A stretch of DNA of 64,000 nt, from assembly GCF_933208505.1 (NCBI RefSeq), contig NZ_CAKOEU010000003.1, one strand, 5' to 3'. The position numbers were made by a program, and so were the translations under genes. Under the pieces are notes generated by a model. It did no database searches, was not told the origin of the DNA, and saw only the letters and a list, made by a program, of their open reading frames with translations. This stretch comes from Convivina praedatoris. GTDB taxonomy: Bacteria; Bacillota; Bacilli; Lactobacillales; Lactobacillaceae. This document shows, one piece after another, positions 8,985 through 16,243 of the stretch (position 1 is the stretch's first letter; every line of letters begins with the position of its first letter).

Positions 8985-9013
8985 ATTTTACCCAAAAGTA
9001 ACATAAAAGACAA
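8985..9013 (-). promoter_or_regulatory. rpsB promoter
   Basis: -35 TTGTCT (9013-9008), 17-bp spacer, -10 TAAAAT (8990-8985) on the minus strand, about 115 bp ahead of the rpsB start. Confidence 0.7.
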
Positions 9014-9026
9014 GTATTTTGATTTT

Positions 9027-9311
9027 TTATTTAACCCAAATATTGACATCCACTCCCTGACTTTGCAGGTAAGCTTCTTTTTTTACTCGTGATAATTTTT
9101 TAAACATTGCTTCGGCGTGTAGGGCATCATGCTGATTATCAAAGCTTTCAAAGTAAATTAAACGTATGGGATGTCGACTTTTAACCCGGGTAAACTTAGC
9201 CCCTTTACCAGCTTGATGGGTTAAAAAACGGCGATAAACATTATCACTATAACCACCGTAAAAATAGCCATCAGCAGTATAGAGCACGTAAAAGAAATAC
9301 TCTTTAATCAT
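9027..9311 (-). CDS. GIY-YIG nuclease-fold protein (UPF0213/YazA-like)
   Basis: Small protein (94 aa) with the GIY-YIG fold. FFYVLYTADGYFYGGYSDN holds the paired Tyr motif (YVLY...GGYSD), followed by R27-R28 and VYRRFLTHQAGKGAKFTR, then a conserved central Glu in YFESFDNQHDALHAEAMFK. UPF0213 members are stand-alone proteins with proposed but mostly unproven DNA or RNA cleavage roles. Its start overlaps the end of the methyltransferase by four bases, matching the yabB-yazA arrangement known from Bacillus. It is probably co-transcribed. Confidence 0.88.
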   Translation of the reverse strand: MIKEYFFYVLYTADGYFYGGYSDNVYRRFLTHQAGKGAKFTRVKSRHPIRLIYFESFDNQHDALHAEAMFKKLSRVKKEAYLQSQGVDVNIWVK

Positions 9312-10069
9312 TGCCAGGCAGGCCCATATAAGATTTCATGCATTGCTGCTGTGTACTCGTTATTATCCTGATAAGCAATCAACGGTGGCATAATCCGAAC
9401 GCCACCCGGACGACCAGATTTTATCGCTTCTATTAAGACCATATTTGCTTCTCGGTCAGCCTTTCCATAGACGAACTGAATCCGCTTGGGCATTAATTTT
9501 CGAGCAGTTAAAGCCGCTAAAATTTCAGCCAAACGTTCCGGTCGGTGGACCATATAAAACTTTCCATTGTTTTTCAATAATTTGTTGGCCACCTGAACTA
9601 GAGCTGGTAAATCAATTGAAACTTCATGTCGGGCCAGCAAATAATGTTCATCATCATTGACCTTAGTTGTTTCATTCAATGGAAAATATGGAGGGTTGGA
9701 TAAAACAACTTCAGCTGAACCTGGTTTGATGTCGTTAAAAATAGCCTGCATATCTGCTTGGAGAACCTGCACCCGCTTTTGGAGTTGATTAAGCACCACA
9801 CTGCGCTTAGCCATAGCAGCTAATTGGGCTTGAATTTCAACCAGATAGACTGGCCCAACCGTTTTAGGTGCATAAAAAAGGCCAACTGCCCCAGTACCAG
9901 CACCCAAATCAACGGTTAATCCCCGTCCACGACCCTTAACCTGAGCAAAATGAGCCAACAAAATTGCATCCAGAGAATATGAAAACATGTCTGGATTTTG
10001 AATAATATAAATTTCTTGAGCGGGTAACCCATCAAGGCGTTCTCCCAGCTGTAAATCAGGATTAATCAT
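9308..10069 (-). CDS. tRNA1(Val) (adenine-37 N6)-methyltransferase-like protein
   Basis: Class I SAM-dependent methyltransferase (253 aa) of the TrmN6/YabB group. It shows the SAM loop VDLGAGTGAVGLFYA (about residues 54-68), the acidic strand end VYLVEIQ and the N6-adenine motif SNPPYFP (residues 124-130). A His-Arg-rich region MVHRPERLAEIL follows. TrmN6 modifies A37 of one tRNA-Val in E. coli; the substrate in Firmicutes is less certain. It is divergent from the acyltransferase and overlaps the GIY-YIG gene. Confidence 0.88.
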   Translation of the reverse strand: MINPDLQLGERLDGLPAQEIYIIQNPDMFSYSLDAILLAHFAQVKGRGRGLTVDLGAGTGAVGLFYAPKTVGPVYLVEIQAQLAAMAKRSVVLNQLQKRVQVLQADMQAIFNDIKPGSAEVVLSNPPYFPLNETTKVNDDEHYLLARHEVSIDLPALVQVANKLLKNNGKFYMVHRPERLAEILAALTARKLMPKRIQFVYGKADREANMVLIEAIKSGRPGGVRIMPPLIAYQDNNEYTAAMHEILYGPAWQ

Positions 10070-10131
10070 TTGCGTTTCACCCCAAATATAAGTAAAATTA
10101 GTTGGATTGTAATTGAAAGGTAGCTATAATA

Positions 10132-10767
10132 ATGAAATTTTATGATTTTATGAAAATCGTAATTACCAGTTTGGTTTGGTTAGTCAACGGACAGGTTCGT
10201 TATATGAACCGCGACCGCTTACCAAAAAACGACAATTATATTTTAGTCGGCCCGCATCGGACCTGGTGGGATCCGGTTTGGTATGCCATGGCCGCTTATC
10301 CTAAGCACTTTATTTTTATGGCTAAGGTCGAAATCTTCAAACATGCCCCAGTAAGGTGGTTTGTTTCTAAGTTGGGCGCTTTCCCAGTTGATCGTAAAAA
10401 AGTTGGTCCCAATGTTATTAAGTATCCTGTTAAGGAGCTACGCAAGGGCGATCGTTCCTTAATTATGTTTCCAAGTGGTTCCCGTCACAGTGCCAAGCTT
10501 AAATCTGGTACGATTCTCATTGCACGGATGTCTGGCAAAGCGATTGTCCCTGCCGTTTATCAGGGACCGGTTAAGTTTAGTCATTTGTTCAAACGCAATA
10601 ATACCACAATTAACATTGGTACTCCGATTACCGTTGACAACAAAGGAAAACTTTCTGAAGAAGTCATTGCCAAATACAACGATCAAATCCAAGCTAGTTT
10701 TGATGAATTGGACCTAGAAATTAATCCTAACTGGGTGTATCACGATCCAAAAGCACAAAAAAAATAA
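10132..10767 (+). CDS. plsC: 1-acyl-sn-glycerol-3-phosphate acyltransferase (PlsC-like)
   Basis: Membrane-associated acyltransferase (211 aa) that likely makes phosphatidic acid from lysophosphatidic acid. The HxxxxD motif is GPHRTWWDPVWY (His-Asp near residues 43-48). The next blocks are GAFPVDRKK and IMFPSGSRH, with Ser in place of the common Glu-Gly pair, then KAIVPAVYQG. The ATG at 10132 has GAAAGG 11 nt ahead. A TATAAT with a matching TTGGAT lies directly before it (10102-10130), so a second promoter could instead favour the in-frame ATG at 10150. It converges with yneF at a shared terminator. Confidence 0.88.
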   Translation: MKFYDFMKIVITSLVWLVNGQVRYMNRDRLPKNDNYILVGPHRTWWDPVWYAMAAYPKHFIFMAKVEIFKHAPVRWFVSKLGAFPVDRKKVGPNVIKYPVKELRKGDRSLIMFPSGSRHSAKLKSGTILIARMSGKAIVPAVYQGPVKFSHLFKRNNTTINIGTPITVDNKGKLSEEVIAKYNDQIQASFDELDLEINPNWVYHDPKAQKK

Positions 10768-10792
10768 GCCATTGAGCTTATTTTTTTTGTGC
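10762..10792. terminator. Bidirectional terminator between plsC and yneF
   Basis: AAATAAGC and GCTTATTT pair around a 6-nt loop, with A-tract and T-tract on the two sides; it serves both converging genes. Confidence 0.75.
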
Positions 10793-10999
10793 TTTTTGGC
10801 TTTGTTGCTTCATTTGACTCATCATTTGGTTCAACTTTTTTTGCGAAGGCTTTTGACCCATTGACATCATCATTGACTTCATCATTTCTTCTGAAATGGG
10901 TGGGTTCTTAGCTAAGTAGCTCTTCATTGTCATGCGAGCTAAGAAAAATCCTCCGACTAAACCAACTGCTAAGGCTAAAATACCAACTAGGTAAATCAT
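10778..10999 (-). CDS. yneF: YneF family (UPF0154) small membrane protein
   Basis: Protein of 73 aa with one N-terminal membrane helix (MIYLVGILALAVGLVGGFF) and a cytoplasmic Met/Lys/Gln-rich tail. It has the family block ARMTMKSYLAKNPPISEEMM and MMSMGQKPSQKKLNQMM. The function is unknown. The family often sits near lexA in Firmicutes, and here it is divergent from lexA with an SOS box between. AGGAGG precedes the ATG. Confidence 0.9.
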   Translation of the reverse strand: MIYLVGILALAVGLVGGFFLARMTMKSYLAKNPPISEEMMKSMMMSMGQKPSQKKLNQMMSQMKQQSQKAQKK

Positions 11000-11089
11000 A
11001 GCCGTCCTCCTTTGTTTTTATCGAAAACTTCCAGATAATTATATCATATTGCCAGTCAATACTCCGGTTAACTATAAAAAGCAGAAAAA

Positions 11090-11103
11090 CGAACATATGT
11101 TTG
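11090..11103 (+). promoter_or_regulatory. SOS box (LexA operator)
   Basis: CGAACATATGTTTG matches the Gram-positive LexA consensus CGAAC-N4-GTTYG-like dyad. It overlaps the -35 element of the lexA promoter by three bases, which fits autorepression. Confidence 0.9.
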
Positions 11104-11129
11104 ATTTTTTGTTGTTTTTTCGGTAGTAT
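11101..11129 (+). promoter_or_regulatory. lexA promoter
   Basis: -35 TTGATT (11101-11106), 17-bp spacer, -10 TAGTAT (11124-11129), overlapping the SOS box; the start codon follows about 30 bp later. Confidence 0.6.
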
Positions 11130-11160
11130 TGGTATATTAGTAAACGTTAAGGAAGATTTT

Positions 11161-11799
11161 ATGGTTAAAAGCGCGGACAGTAAACAAATTCAAGTATTAC
11201 GCTTTATTCATGATAACCAGTGCAAAAACGGCTATCCCCCCACTGTACGTGAAATTGGTGAAGCAATTGGTCTATCTTCTTCTTCCACAATTCACGGTCA
11301 CATTAAACGTTTAGTTGATAAGGGTTATCTTTCTAAAGACGCTAACAAACCTCGAGCCCGGGCAATTGAAGTTACCACGGCCGGATTAGAAATTTTAGGT
11401 GTTTCAGCCAATAGTGGACAAATCCCAGTGCTTGGTTTAGTTACCGCTGGTCAACCCATTTTAGCTGTCGAAGAAGAAGCTACCGAATTTTTCCCGATTC
11501 CAGATAATTTAGTTCAGTATGATGGCTCCCTCTTTATGTTAAATGTTCGTGGTGATTCAATGATTAAAATTGGTATTCTCGATGGCGACAAAGTGATTGT
11601 TCGTCAACAAACCAATGCTGACAACGGCGATGTAGTTGTAGCAATGAATGAAGATAACGAAGCCACAGTTAAGCGTTTCTTCCGCGAAGCTAATCACTAT
11701 CGCCTGCAACCAGAAAATGATAGTCTAGAACCCATTATTTTAGATCAAGTTTCTATTCTTGGTAAGGTTGTTGGCCTCTACCGCGATGCGATTTATTAA
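11161..11799 (+). CDS. lexA: LexA repressor
   Basis: SOS repressor and self-cleaving peptidase of 212 aa. The N-terminal winged helix-turn-helix includes GYPPTVREIGEAIGLSSSST (residues 24-43). The Ala-Gly cleavage site is TAGQP (A96-G97). The catalytic Ser is in GDSM (S133) and the Lys in ATVKRF (K171). The frame is open 60 bases further upstream, but the ATG at 11161 is chosen because AAGGAAG precedes it and the SOS box and promoter lie in the longer version's 5' end. DNA damage should relieve autorepression through RecA. Confidence 0.97.
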   Translation: MVKSADSKQIQVLRFIHDNQCKNGYPPTVREIGEAIGLSSSSTIHGHIKRLVDKGYLSKDANKPRARAIEVTTAGLEILGVSANSGQIPVLGLVTAGQPILAVEEEATEFFPIPDNLVQYDGSLFMLNVRGDSMIKIGILDGDKVIVRQQTNADNGDVVVAMNEDNEATVKRFFREANHYRLQPENDSLEPIILDQVSILGKVVGLYRDAIY

Positions 11800-11807
11800 T
11801 TTTATCT

Positions 11808-11855
11808 CTACAAAAAAAGCTGACTGACAGTCTTGACTGCCAGCCAGCTTTTTCT
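11808..11855. terminator. Bidirectional terminator between lexA and ulaB
   Basis: A 15-bp stem (AGCTGACTGACAGTC with GACTGCCAGCCAGCT, two G-U pairs) flanked by A- and T-tracts ends both converging transcripts. Confidence 0.85.
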
Positions 11856-11857
11856 AA

Positions 11858-12163
11858 TTATTTTTTATACTTTTCTTCGAAGTCCGTTTCGTCAGTGATG
11901 CGTTGCGTGATTTCTTTTTCACTCATTACATTCTTAACCCCAACAACTTTAATACCTTTAGCGGCAACGTCTTTAAACATGTCTACGAAATTTAGGGGCG
12001 TAAAGACGGCATCATATTGAGCTGCTGTTGACTTACCTTCAGCAATACTAGTGTGATTAATCTTGGTAACTGGAATGCCCAGCTTTTTCATTGACTTCTC
12101 GACGTTTTTCATCATCATCAAGCTTGTTCCAGAACCATTTGCACAGGCAACTAAGATATTCAT
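11858..12163 (-). CDS. ulaB: PTS ascorbate-type EIIB component
   Basis: Cytoplasmic phosphocarrier (101 aa) that passes phosphate from EIIA to L-ascorbate during import. The start ATG at 12163 gives MNILVACANGSGTSLMM, with the phosphorylated Cys at residue 7 in the P-loop-like CANGSGTS. GAGGA lies 8 nt ahead. A TTG five codons upstream is in frame but would put the SD inside the gene. It is the last gene of ulaC-ulaA-ulaB, 39 bp after ulaA. The downstream lactonase-epimerase genes support ascorbate as substrate. Confidence 0.92.
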   Translation of the reverse strand: MNILVACANGSGTSLMMMKNVEKSMKKLGIPVTKINHTSIAEGKSTAAQYDAVFTPLNFVDMFKDVAAKGIKVVGVKNVMSEKEITQRITDETDFEEKYKK

Positions 12164-12202
12164 AATATATTTCCTCAATTCTTTTTTATTTAAAACAATA
12201 AT

Positions 12203-13714
12203 TTACTTTTCCGTTTGTTCCTTGTACTCTTCGTAGTCTTCGACCATTAAGAAGTAATGCTTAGGGTCCTTACGGTATTCCAACTGCGGAATTGCCAACA
12301 AGATAATCGCGACAATAGCAACACCTGCATAGCCCAAATACTTAAGAATAACGGTAAACATTGGCCAAACCGTGTCCCAATCAAACATACCAATGTAACC
12401 ACCATACTTAGCCATACCAATCCAAGTGGCAATTAGAGCTGCACCAACAACCTGAATAATACCGGATAAGAATGGTAGAATCATGGCTGCTTTAGCACCC
12501 GCCCGGTTATTGGCGATTACACCAAAGACCGCATTATCAAAGAAGAGCGGGATAAATCCGGCAATAATAATAGTTGGTGAATGGAAGAGCATCAAGGCTC
12601 CAATGGCTAGGAACTGTCCTAAGGCACCAAACAAGAAGCCAATTGTCACGGCATTTTGTTCACCAAAGGCAAAGGTTGCGGCAACATCAATACCAGGAAC
12701 TGAGTTAGGTAGAATCGTGTCACTAATTCCGGTAAAGCTTTCGGTTAATTCACCAACGAAAGTCCGCACACCTAACTGCAAGATGGCCAAATTAACCGCG
12801 AAGCTTAATGAAGTCGTCATGATGTAGAAGAAGAAACTAGCATCCTTAGCCAAACCAGTTGCGCCATGGCTAGTTACATAAAGGGTTGTAAAGTAATCAC
12901 GGCCCAAAACCAACATGATGATTCCAAAGAAGGCAAACATTAAGATTGCCGTAGCAACCATGTTTTCATTGAAAATACGTAGAAAACCAGGTAGTTCATA
13001 ATCTTCCAAGCGCTTTGTTTCTTGATCATTATCCTTCTTATCAGCACGAAGCTTCATCTTATCTGAAATCCAGGCTACTAGGGCAATTCCAAACATTTGC
13101 TGGTGGGCAATCGCAAAGCCACCACCATCAGTTAATTCTTGGATAGGCTTGATGGTCATGTTTGAACCAACGGCCCAGTACAGACCAAGTAGCAGACCCA
13201 TGACTAAGAGCACTTCAATACGGCCTAGGCTAGGAATGGCAAACAAGATAATCCAAAAGGCTGTGGCTGCTTGCTGAACCTGAACATTACCAGTCGTAAA
13301 GACGGCGCGCAACTTGGTGTATTTAGAAAAGCGCACCAACAAAATGTTAAAAACAAAGGCAATTAGCAAGAGCACCATCACATCCCCAAAGGACTTACCA
13401 AAAGTCTTCATAACTCCTTCAGTGACCGCATTTTGACCAAAATAAGGATCAATAACTGTGGCAGTTAAATGAAAACGATCCTTTAACCCAGCTAGAATTG
13501 GTCGGAAGCTTGTAACCAGGCCATTTGATCCAACAATCAAAATCATATAACCAATCGTTGCTTTCAAAAAACCGGCCAAACTATCATAAAAGGGCTTTTT
13601 CTCTAACATATAACCAATCAACACGATGAAACCAATCATGTAGGCCGGCTGAGTCAAGATATTCTTAGCAAAGAAATCCCAAATACCTAGCAGTACAGCT
13701 AGCATTGCATTCAT
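12203..13714 (-). CDS. ulaA: PTS ascorbate transporter EIIC (UlaA)
   Basis: Polytopic membrane permease of 503 aa in the PTS L-ascorbate family. Family blocks include LTQPAYMIGFIVLIGYMLEKK near the N-terminus, NVQVQQAATAFWIILF, VGSNMTIKPIQELTDGGGFAI and FGEQNAVTIGFLFG. About 10-11 hydrophobic segments are visible. GAGGGGAG precedes the ATG. The neighbours are EIIA (28 bp upstream) and EIIB (39 bp downstream). Uptake yields L-ascorbate 6-phosphate, the substrate of UlaG encoded at 20-21 kb. Confidence 0.95.
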   Translation of the reverse strand: MNAMLAVLLGIWDFFAKNILTQPAYMIGFIVLIGYMLEKKPFYDSLAGFLKATIGYMILIVGSNGLVTSFRPILAGLKDRFHLTATVIDPYFGQNAVTEGVMKTFGKSFGDVMVLLLIAFVFNILLVRFSKYTKLRAVFTTGNVQVQQAATAFWIILFAIPSLGRIEVLLVMGLLLGLYWAVGSNMTIKPIQELTDGGGFAIAHQQMFGIALVAWISDKMKLRADKKDNDQETKRLEDYELPGFLRIFNENMVATAILMFAFFGIIMLVLGRDYFTTLYVTSHGATGLAKDASFFFYIMTTSLSFAVNLAILQLGVRTFVGELTESFTGISDTILPNSVPGIDVAATFAFGEQNAVTIGFLFGALGQFLAIGALMLFHSPTIIIAGFIPLFFDNAVFGVIANNRAGAKAAMILPFLSGIIQVVGAALIATWIGMAKYGGYIGMFDWDTVWPMFTVILKYLGYAGVAIVAIILLAIPQLEYRKDPKHYFLMVEDYEEYKEQTEK

Positions 13715-13741
13715 AATCCTACTCCCCTCTCATTTATTGAC

Positions 13742-14212
13742 TTAATTAGTCGCTTCGTACTTATCTAACACTGCCTGGTAATCGTCCATATTTTCAATGG
13801 CTGACAGAGCTTCAACCATACCATCAGTCATCAGGAGTTCCATTAGGTTTTGGATATTTTCCAGATGTTGATTCTCATCTTTAGCTGCTAAAGTAAAGAA
13901 CAATTTGCCAGCCTTTTCTGGATTATTCTCCTCAAAGTAAACTGGTTCGTTAAACTTTGAAAAACTAATACCTGTATCCAAAACACCCGGACCAGTTGCT
14001 AGTGCATGAGGCATAACGACCCCAGGCGTAATCACGATATAAGCACCATTGGTTTCGACATTTTTAATGATTTCATCAACATAGACATCTGTAATCATTT
14101 GCTTTTCTTTTAAGTTTTCACTCGAAACTCGCAAAGCTGTCTGCCAATCCTGGGGCGTCTCATCGTAAATCCGCACTAAGTCGTTATCACGAAAATATTT
14201 CAACATTGTCAT
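13742..14212 (-). CDS. ulaC: PTS ascorbate-type EIIA (UlaC)
   Basis: Soluble phosphocarrier (156 aa) of the fructose/mannitol-type EIIA fold. The phosphorylated His is in VVMPHALATGPG (residue 69). It accepts phosphate from HPr and passes it to UlaB. It is the first gene of the ulaC-ulaA-ulaB unit. A second in-frame ATG lies two codons into the gene; either could be used, with GGGG-rich sequence about 8-14 nt ahead. Transcription likely starts from the operator-overlapped promoter at 14290-14318. Confidence 0.92.
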   Translation of the reverse strand: MTMLKYFRDNDLVRIYDETPQDWQTALRVSSENLKEKQMITDVYVDEIIKNVETNGAYIVITPGVVMPHALATGPGVLDTGISFSKFNEPVYFEENNPEKAGKLFFTLAAKDENQHLENIQNLMELLMTDGMVEALSAIENMDDYQAVLDKYEATN

Positions 14213-14289
14213 TTAAATTACCCATCCCCTCGCTCAAGAAACGCTCTATTTCTTGTTTTGTAAGGGCTTTCTTAATTTATTACAACCTC

Positions 14290-14318
14290 ATTATCGCAAG
14301 CACCCCTAGTAAAAAACA
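14290..14318 (-). promoter_or_regulatory. ulaC promoter (activator-type)
   Basis: -35 TGTTTT (14318-14313), 17-bp spacer, -10 GATAAT (14295-14290). The weak -35 is overlapped by a dyad operator. The ulaG promoter has identical elements and spacing. Confidence 0.65.
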
Positions 14319-14358
14319 GTCCCACATATCCCGACTATTTTTACCAGAATGAGACGGT
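14316..14358. promoter_or_regulatory. Dyad operator upstream of ulaC
   Basis: Half-sites ACAGTCCCACA (14316-14326) and AATGAGACGGT (14348-14358), spaced 21 bp, lie at the -35 region and upstream. The ulaG site at 21277-21319 has the same half-sites, the same 21-bp spacer and the same 26-bp offset from its -10. The likely binder is the PRD-type regulator encoded at 21398, by inference. Confidence 0.65.
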
Positions 14359-14378
14359 CTTAAATTGGATTATGCACA

Positions 14379-14416
14379 AAAAAAGACTATGAATAAAATA
14401 TTCATAGTCCTTTTAA
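14379..14416 (-). terminator. Terminator after the 79-aa membrane protein gene
   Basis: GGACTATGAATATT and AATATTCATAGTC-type arms on the minus strand form a long stem followed by TTTTTT, so this small gene is separated from ulaC. Confidence 0.7.
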
Positions 14417-14417
14417 A

Positions 14418-14657
14418 TTAATTGCTTCTGATTAAATAGATAGCGGGTCCTAAAAGTGCCAACCAGATTACATCAATTAATCCATTTTTATTTTGTAAAA
14501 AATTAGCTGTGATAGCGATGATGGATACAGCAACTACAATAAAACCGCTGTATTTATTCATTCTCTTAAACTTTTCAGGGTCTTTATCTCTGACCCTAAG
14601 CTGTATAACAAATGCAATTATAATAATTAAAACGATTGGTATTAGTGATATGATCAT
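14418..14657 (-). CDS. Small hypothetical membrane protein
   Basis: Protein of 79 aa, unrecognised. Residues 1-19 (MIISLIPIVLIIIIAFVIQ) form a first membrane helix, a charged loop RVRDKDPEKFKRMNKYS follows, and two further hydrophobic segments end in LLGPAIYLIRSN. GGGAG lies ahead of the ATG. It lies between the GatC-like gene and ulaC and is isolated by terminators on both sides, so it seems to be its own transcription unit. No function can be inferred. Confidence 0.6.
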   Translation of the reverse strand: MIISLIPIVLIIIIAFVIQLRVRDKDPEKFKRMNKYSGFIVVAVSIIAITANFLQNKNGLIDVIWLALLGPAIYLIRSN

Positions 14658-14743
14658 CTATCAAGCTCCCTCGTGTTTTAATTAATGCGAAGATACACTT
14701 CCTACCGATAGTATAGCATCTTTATTTCGATTTAGTTTGAAAC

Positions 14744-14775
14744 AAAAAAGACGTCCACTGCAGGACGTCTTTTCA
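14744..14775 (-). terminator. Terminator after the GatC-like gene
   Basis: AAAAGACGTCC and GGACGTCTTTT form an 11-bp stem around a short loop, with TTTT following on the minus strand. Confidence 0.85.
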
Positions 14776-14785
14776 ATCATACATA

Positions 14786-16204
14786 CTAAACATCAGCCTT
14801 ATTTTTATCGGCCATACGGGCTAAGTAAGTCCAGATTTGTGCCCGCTTGAAACGTAGCGTTCCTTGGGCAAGGACATACAAGAGGACGACTGGTAAAATC
14901 AAGAACCAGTTTCCAGTGATCCAAATCGCAAAGATTAGGGCCGTAAAGGGACGAGCCATGACATTAAAGCTAACAATCAGAGTCGCACCAGTAGCCACGG
15001 CAATGCCATATTTAGCTAGCGCTTCAGTATACATTGGCGCCATATAGGTACCAGCATAGAGTCCCAAGCTAAACCAAACAATTGCACTGGCGAAGATTTT
15101 AGTCATATTCCCTCGGTGGATGGCTACCATCGACTCTAACATAAATGGTAAGGCAATCAAATCTACCACTGGAATCATTTTATTGCCAGGCAGAATAACC
15201 GCCAACACTAACATTACCGGCATCAAGATCATACCTGAAATCAAAGTTGCTGATTCCCCATAGCCAAGGCCATCATCAACAGCGATAAACCAGCGCTTTT
15301 TATTGGTGACACTGGCACCACTTTTTTCATCTTCCTTACGATAACGATTAGAAATCTCACTGGTAATTGGCTTGAAGGCTTTCCCAAATAAGTGGGCAAT
15401 CATCGGGAAAATCGTCATTACTGTGGCTAATTGAACAGCAAAGAACAAAATTTGTCCCCAAGCCTTCAAAGAACCCAAATGATTTAAATTGGCCAAAAAA
15501 CCTAAAATTAGGCCTAAAATTGCCCCAATCATTGTTGGTTCGCCAAAGATACCCATTTTTTCTTTCAACCGTTCCGGCGTAATGTTGATTTTGTTTAAAC
15601 CAACCATGTTCCAAACTGGATCAAGCAAAAGTGCTGGAATAACATTTTCAATGTTTTGCATGGAAGCCGTTGTCCCGTTAGGAATCTGATAGTAGTCAGA
15701 ATAACGGTCCGATTGAATTTCAGCTAACAGAAGTGAAATCAACATCAAGAAGACACTCAAACTAAATGACAGCCAAAAGTTTTTCGTTACCACGTAAGCC
15801 ACGGTACCCCAAACCATAAATCCCCAATTTTGCCAGAGGTTGGTCGGAAAAAACACCTTGGTGTAACCCACTAAAAAGAGAATCGTTTCTAAGATTAATC
15901 CACCTAGGAAAAATGAAATACCCACTGGTGATTGAAAGGCCGTTAAAGCCGAAGACTGCCAACCAGTATCAACAATTGGTAAGTTTAGCCCGGTGACTTT
16001 AACCATTTGATTAATAATTTTCGTCACAACCGGTGTAAAGGAGCCGATTATCCAAGAAAATCCGGTCAAAGCAACCCCGACCAAAATAGCACTCCGAATC
16101 GCCGTTGTGATTTTTACACCCAAGACAACGGCCACTAAAAAGATGATGATTGGCACAATTACATTGTGACCTAAAGTTGTCACAAAATTCATAAATATTT
16201 CCAT
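14786..16204 (-). CDS. Orphan GatC-like PTS galactitol-family EIIC permease
   Basis: Polytopic protein (472 aa) of the PTS galactitol EIIC family. Blocks seen are LGHNVIVPIIIFLVAVVLGVK, TGLNLPIVDTGWQSSALTAF and FMVWGTVAYVVTKNFWLS, plus IFGEPTMIGAILGLILG. A late segment reads VDLIALPFMLESMVAIHRGN. No GatA- or GatB-like gene lies in the window. It follows an FGGY sugar kinase on the same strand (39 bp gap), so it may import a pentulose or pentitol unphosphorylated for the kinase, or borrow EIIA/EIIB from elsewhere; both are inference. The ATG at 16204 has GGGGAG 8 nt ahead. Confidence 0.88.
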   Translation of the reverse strand: MEIFMNFVTTLGHNVIVPIIIFLVAVVLGVKITTAIRSAILVGVALTGFSWIIGSFTPVVTKIINQMVKVTGLNLPIVDTGWQSSALTAFQSPVGISFFLGGLILETILFLVGYTKVFFPTNLWQNWGFMVWGTVAYVVTKNFWLSFSLSVFLMLISLLLAEIQSDRYSDYYQIPNGTTASMQNIENVIPALLLDPVWNMVGLNKINITPERLKEKMGIFGEPTMIGAILGLILGFLANLNHLGSLKAWGQILFFAVQLATVMTIFPMIAHLFGKAFKPITSEISNRYRKEDEKSGASVTNKKRWFIAVDDGLGYGESATLISGMILMPVMLVLAVILPGNKMIPVVDLIALPFMLESMVAIHRGNMTKIFASAIVWFSLGLYAGTYMAPMYTEALAKYGIAVATGATLIVSFNVMARPFTALIFAIWITGNWFLILPVVLLYVLAQGTLRFKRAQIWTYLARMADKNKADV

Positions 16205-16243
16205 CGTTCATACTCCCCAAGATTTACCTTCACAAGTAAATCC